From Ptychodera flava (lineage: Eukaryota > Hemichordata > Enteropneusta > Ptychoderidae), in contig NW_027248277.1 of NCBI RefSeq assembly GCF_041260155.1, positions 18,443,872 through 18,507,871 on the forward strand: DNA of 64,000 nt, in the 5' to 3' direction. Position numbers and translations under genes: made by a program. The notes under the pieces are model-generated. The model saw nothing but the letters and a program-made list of their open reading frames with translations, searched no databases and had not been told where the DNA came from. Numbering within the stretch: position 1 is the stretch's first letter; each line of letters begins with the position of its first letter. This document shows, piece after piece, positions 60,101 through 64,000 of the stretch.

Positions 60101-62730
60101 TTTTAAAGCTCTTGGAGTGAGAAAAAGTTTCACCATTTATCTTACTTTGGGAAAATTGAAAATTTAATATTTATCCCCGATAGAATTAACACAGGGATGG
60201 CAGCCATTTTGAATTTCAGATATCGGCAAATGTTAAGTAACCTGCTTCTCCAGAACCAAACTTCGCACAGTGAGTGAAAGTTTCATCGAGGAAAATTTGA
60301 GCGAAAGTTTAAGTCTTTCACTTTCGAGACGCTTGCTACCTTGACCTTGACTGGAAACGTCTTGTGAGGCGTAACATTAGAGTTAATCGTAAGGATCTCG
60401 GTCAAGGTCAAATATGCAAATGAAGATCAAACACACACACAAACAAATCGAAGCAAGAATTATAATTCTTCTGCTGCATTTAATCATAGAAACGTTTGCG
60501 TGTTCACTTTATATATTTAGACTGAAAAATTAGGATCGCATGGCATTTTCTTTTCCCAAGAGCCTAAAGCCATAAAAATGGCAGACGTTCGAGTTTAATT
60601 TTGTTTGCAGAATTAATCATCGCGTTTTGAAACTTTAAACATTTGTCTCATTTTGATGTCTTATTATAGGCTATTAAGAGAAGTGCATATGTGAGGTATT
60701 ATTCTGAAAAAGTGTGTTTCATGTTGATATTTTGACGATATTCTTACCAGAACAGTTTTTAAAGCCCGCCTCGTCAGCTGAGTCTCCGAAGTTAATGCAG
60801 GCTTCGTTATTTGAATCGTTCTCGTCGAATCCAGCTGGCACGGTGAACGCAACGCACAGTTGATCGTAGGAATTGCAGCCCTGGGCGTCTAGAGTGAGCT
60901 CTGCCGTCAAACCCGGAAATGACCCACCAAACATCAACTCCGTACCGCCATCTGGTCCGTTGACTGCGCTAACTGCGGCTGACGTTCGTGATATTGCGCC
61001 TTCCTTGAAGTAAACTTTGATATCCGTGGGCGTGACGCTGTCGGTGACGGTGTACGATAGTTCAAAGGTCACGTTCACCGGACAATTCCTGACAAACATG
61101 AGCGTTGTAGGGTCTGGCGATGTCAAGGTAAGCTCACCCGCCATGATGTCGGCTACAAAATATTTCAAATGAAAGTGAGAAAGATTTAAGTACTTTTGGG
61201 ATTAGTAGTGCAACTGAGAAGAGCGCAAAAAAGTCAAATCCAACTTTTTCAGGACATTTTAGATTGTAAATAAACAAGGACATATTTCAAAAGTATAACT
61301 CTTTTCCGAATGCTTATCAGATCTTTTAAAACAAAGCAGAAGTTTAAAGGGAGGCAATCGTCGGAACTTTCCTCAACTTGAAGGTTGCCAGGGACCCCTA
61401 CGACCGATGTAAACACTGTATCTAGCATCCGTTGGCGATTGATGAAAGTCAAAACATGTTTGTCATAATGTACATCCTAAAATTTAAATGTTGCAGTTAG
61501 ATATGTTGACGTGATGCATCCAGATATCATGCATGAAATACATTGTTTGTAAACAAGAATGTCGCTCACGCGCAGTTCCGACGACTGCCTCCCTTTAAAA
61601 TCTCTTGTAGTTTTCATGAAAATTGTTCTCTGTCAATGTGATGGTAATATCTTGAATTAAGATAATATGTGCCTCGAAAGTGAAAGATTTTAACTTTTGC
61701 TCAAACTTTCCTTAAGGAATCTTTCAACCGATCTCTTTCAAAATCAAGAATAAAATGACGGGTCACGTGCAAACTTAAGTACCAGAGAAACAAATTACCT
61801 AACATTTAACGATATTTGAAATTCAACACAGCCACCATCACAGTGTTAATTTTATGTGGAAAATACAATTTTGATATAGAAAAAACTGAGACTGTGAAAA
61901 AATTTCTTACCCAAAGAGCTTTAAAATGAGCCCTCAAAAAAGTGTAGATTGGAAAACTATTGGAAAATTTTGAAAGCCTGCAAATATGTGTCCTCGAGGC
62001 GCATTCTAAATGAACGAAAATTCAAACTTACCCGCATCAGAGGTATATAAAACGAGAAATGCTGTCACTCCGACCACTAGAAAAACCCTGTAGGACAAGA
62101 AGAATACCTTTGCAAAATTTATGTGGTTTTACTTTGTCAAACTTTTGGATAATCCAATACAACTATGAAGGTGTCTTGCTAGAGCGAAAATGACTGCCAA
62201 GTTAGTATGGTTGATCATTTGTATTTCAGCACAACTTGTAAAGAAGAATAATGTATTTGTTTTATCAAACGTAAAAAATATTGCCCCTTCAGGAATAATA
62301 CTTCAATATATACAGACATTCCCTTGGATACCGTATGGTAATTTGACAGAACTTAGTCATTGTCTAGTAGGAACACACATGCACCGATTACAGTGACCAT
62401 TGCGTTCAGTACCAATTGAGATTCAAATTGAATTTCGTATCTTGTTAAAAACATGTCGTGATGCCATGTGTACACATTTTGACAGATTTGAAAATTGATG
62501 ATATGCACGACTAATTGAATTCAGTAAATTTCCCCCTTCCGTCAAAAAATGACAGCATGGTAAATTGATGCTGAGAGCGGCGTCCACTTTATCAACCTGG
62601 GAGTTGAAACGGCAATGGAAGGGGTACACTCGGGAACACGTACATGGACAAAATTATTAGAGCTTTCAGTTTTTCGTTATTTCTATCGGAAAAAAGACAA
62701 TTATAAATAGCCTACAAAGGGCATAAAAAT

Positions 62731-62797
<67 letters not shown>

Positions 62798-63031
62798 GCC
62801 GAAGAGACATGGCGAGTTGGTGTTCTTCAACCTATTGCAAGCAGCGATATGATCACTATTTTGTGACAGATAGCCCTCATATATATAAAGAGAATTCTGT
62901 GTGGAATTCGGAATCAAGCGGTGAACCTAGAGTTCGTCCGTCGTCGAGGATCACAGCATATCGTACACAACATACTTGTACACAACATTTTCTGTTGCAC
63001 GACATTTAATCAAAATTTATACTCACCTCAT
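57138..63031 (-). CDS. Paralogous secreted protein with ectodomain and Gly-rich linker; 3' end not found
   Basis: Exon 1 is 63031-63027 (ATGAG|GTGAGT), exon 2 is 62087-62032 and exon 3 is 61152-60748. Probable exons 4 and 5 are 57456-57400 and 57215-57138. Phases are 2,1,1,1,1, as in the plus-strand paralogue. Exons 1-2 encode MRVFLVVGVTAFLVLYTSDA, a signal peptide. Exon 3 is a 134-residue ectodomain (VTFELSYTVTD, CNSYDQLCVAFTV, DENDSNNEACINF) ending in FKNCSG, aligned with NCTG of the paralogue. Exon 4 would give ACCHCCRSYPDIAYPICGT (six Cys), and exon 5 TCQTDYTDGPGSGGGNGEE, a Gly/Ser-rich linker with NST. Exon 4 in another frame is hydrophobic, so its use is less certain. No C-terminal anchor exon was found below 57138; it may lie between the two genes or have been lost. 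The role is unknown; a cell-surface or secreted product is inferred. Confidence 0.68.
57278..57333. repeat. (GAA)n and (GGA)n microsatellite
   Basis: AGA and AGG trinucleotide runs between the predicted exons 4 and 5 of the minus-strand secreted-protein gene. Confidence 0.93.
57545..57866. repeat. TTAA-type MITE family 'GGTAG', copy G
   Basis: The left end has decayed, the family interior is present ('tactcaaactttccttaac', 'gccgccatccctgtgttaac'), and the right end GAGCATTCTACC is followed by TTAA. Confidence 0.78.
57907..58244. repeat. Foldback element dense in TCTCGC/GCGAGA motifs, 338 bp
   Basis: Outer arms are CACTGGTACAGAACTTTGC with 'aagaaatggacac' at the left and 'gtgtccatttctcgc' with AAATTTCTGTACAAGTG at the right. 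Inside, TTCTCGC or GCGAGAA (and near variants) recurs about a dozen times in both orientations, including two 'atcagccagc' phrases. Non-coding; the target duplication is unclear. Confidence 0.82.
58382..58738. repeat. TTAA-type MITE family 'GGTAG', copy H (best ends)
   Basis: TTAA at 58378-58381 and 58739-58742. Ends are GGTAGTATGTGCCTCG and CGAGGCGCATTCTACC. 357 bp. This copy defines the target preference for the family. Confidence 0.92.
59221..59415. repeat. piggyBac-like MITE, 195 bp, second copy
   Basis: Begins CCCTTTGAGCGCCAAAGTC and ends CCAGCGCTCAAAGGG followed by TTAA (59416-59419); the left flank is TTAG. The interior matches 34442-34654 closely ('atgaaatgtgatgtcc', 'ttggtccaaaattatcaaaa'). 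Confidence 0.9.
59935..60340. repeat. TTAA-type MITE family 'GGTAG', copy I, interrupted
   Basis: Ends are GGTAGAATGCGCCTCGGGG and GAGACGCTTGCTACC. The family phrase 'ggttcattttaaagctcttgg' is split at its TTAA by a small second element at 60015-60102. Confidence 0.88.
60015..60102. repeat. Small TTAA-flanked element nested in MITE copy I, ~88 bp
   Basis: TTAA at 60011-60014 and 60103-60106. Begins CCCTTTCACCACC and ends GGGGTGAAAGGTTATT. The uninterrupted site is preserved in sister copies (for example 'ggttcattttaaagct' near 1592). A 5-bp ATTTT duplication is an alternative reading. Confidence 0.78.
61348..61594. repeat. TTAA-flanked MITE, 247 bp, same family as 39497-39733
   Basis: TTAA at 61344-61347 and 61595-61598. 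Ends are AGGGAGGCAATCGTCGGAAC and GTTCCGACGACTGCCTCCCT, perfectly complementary apart from one base. It lies in intron 2 of the minus-strand secreted-protein gene. Confidence 0.92.
61661..62008. repeat. TTAA-type MITE family 'GGTAG', copy J
   Basis: TTAA at 61657-61660, then GATAATATGTGCCTCG. The right end is GAGGCGCATTCTAA (decayed). It ends about 20 bases before exon 2 of the minus-strand secreted-protein gene. Confidence 0.82.
62412..62622 (+). repeat. Repeat copy, inverted partner of 55955-56158
   Basis: See the partner at 55955. It lies in intron 1 of the minus-strand secreted-protein gene. Contains 'gactaattgaattcagtaaa', 'cgtcaaaaaatgacagc' and 'gtccactttatcaacctggg'. Confidence 0.72.
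62735..62795. repeat. (GA)n microsatellite, (CT)n on the gene's sense strand
   Basis: About 30 GA units in intron 1 of the minus-strand secreted-protein gene; compare the CT tract at 45118-45172 in intron 1 of its paralogue. Confidence 0.95.
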
Positions 63032-63039
63032 TATCGGTA

Positions 63040-63502
63040 AAAAAGGCAGTTCGGTCTGCACCTTTTTTAAAATACTGTTGTTCAGAGAGCTCCGAATATG
63101 GATTCTGATGTTAGATCATCCGTCTTGCGAATGCAAACTTTCAAATCCACGTGCCTTGCTATAGTGTAATTTAGTTAACATAATTATCCACGTGTCGGGA
63201 GTATTAATAATTAATACATAATTTGCCGAGGGTGAAACCAACCTGCAATAGTATATAGACTGTGGATTTTTATGCGCAAGTATATTCCTGTAGGCAAATC
63301 AAAGGAAACACTTAGGGCGGAGAGGCAAACTGCTCGCTATTCAACTTCCCTTTAACATTACGATTTGACAAATATTCCTGGTGCAAACGTGTTACCCTCT
63401 AGCCCCTCCAAACACTTCACAGCCATCACAAACATTGTCCATCGGCCGGCCTCTTCCACTCATAAGATTTTGCCCCACCCTCTTCAACATGCCACTAGAA
63501 CT

Positions 63503-63597
<95 letters not shown>

Positions 63598-64000
63598 ATA
63601 GCAGCTTTTTCTTGCTTTATAGCGATGTTTATTTCTCATGGGAAGCAAGTCGTGATAGTAAAACTCCGTTTTGAATTGAGGTCACAAACAAAATCATCTG
63701 TTTGCATTCAGCAAAGGTAATTTCTGACACAGTTTCAGCTACGTACCTTTGTCATTTTGTGACTTTATGCAAGTATCCATTTTTTCTTGATGTCACAAAA
63801 AAGAGAAAGAAGACGACTTTGTCCCTTTTAAGGGGGCGCTGCACAGCATATTTTGCTCAAAAATCAATTTTTTTTGCTAATATTTATTCAATTATAATTA
63901 ATTTGTTGACCCAAGATTACAAATATTGGTTGGGTACACCTTGTAGCGTGTCAGGCATTCTCAAGAAGTGTTAATTTATGTAAATGTATGCAAATCACCC
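63040..64000. other. Upstream of the minus-strand gene; (TA)n(GA)n microsatellite; no gene
   Basis: TA then GA repeats lie at 63506-63595. A single end-like sequence 'gactttgtcccttttaag' near 63817 resembles the end of the MITE at 35239-35734, without a visible partner. No coding frame with content. Confidence 0.5.

Noticed and set aside
62666-62917. 83-codon frame with SLSLSL
   Set aside because: Translation of the CT tract.

Overview
The window reads as nuclear DNA of an animal, probably a marine invertebrate deuterostome. A hemichordate or cephalochordate fits best, but I cannot prove it. The grounds are AT-rich sequence, multi-exon genes with consensus GT-AG introns, a BTB-BACK-kelch gene, an NNMT-type methyltransferase, a Tx1/L1-like LINE, a piggyBac relative, many small TTAA-flanked foldback elements and long microsatellites. 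I saw no prokaryotic operons, CRISPR, rRNA or intact tRNA gene, and no recognisable retrovirus, LTR element or Polinton.

Layout. 0-4.7 kb: MITEs, a tRNA-derived SINE, unassigned AT-rich DNA. 4.7-6.7 kb: a broken piggyBac relative on the minus strand. 6.7-9.4 kb: a 2.7-kb segment bounded by a 17-bp direct repeat, full of GTTCAA/TTGAAC motifs and three hairpins. 10.8-18.6 kb: an NNMT-like methyltransferase gene (minus strand, three exons, 255 aa) whose first intron holds a ~107-bp satellite-like array; the gene lies between two direct copies of a ~780-bp sequence. 18.9-24.1 kb: a frameshifted LINE sitting in a (TA)n tract. 27.2-28.6 kb: a ~142-bp tandem array ending in a long tetranucleotide tract. 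30.1-32.2 kb: an intact single-exon double-BTB kelch protein gene (minus strand). 34.4-37.4 kb: TTAA-flanked MITEs, some nested, plus a C-terminal exon of an unknown gene. 38.5-42.8 kb: four diverged ~1-kb tandem units, two of them carrying MITEs whose empty sites survive in sister units. 45.1-53.5 kb: a six-exon gene for a small secreted, probably GPI-anchored protein (plus strand, 208 aa). 57.1-63.0 kb: a convergent paralogue of it on the minus strand, 3' end not found.

The host genes do not form an obvious pathway. The clearest relation is between the two convergent secreted-protein genes at 45-63 kb. They share a tiny first coding exon (phase 2), a signal-peptide exon (phase 1), one ectodomain exon ending in an N-C-(T/S)-G sequence, phase-1 linker exons, and a CT microsatellite in intron 1. 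Gene models come from splice-site and phase consistency read by eye, not from transcripts.
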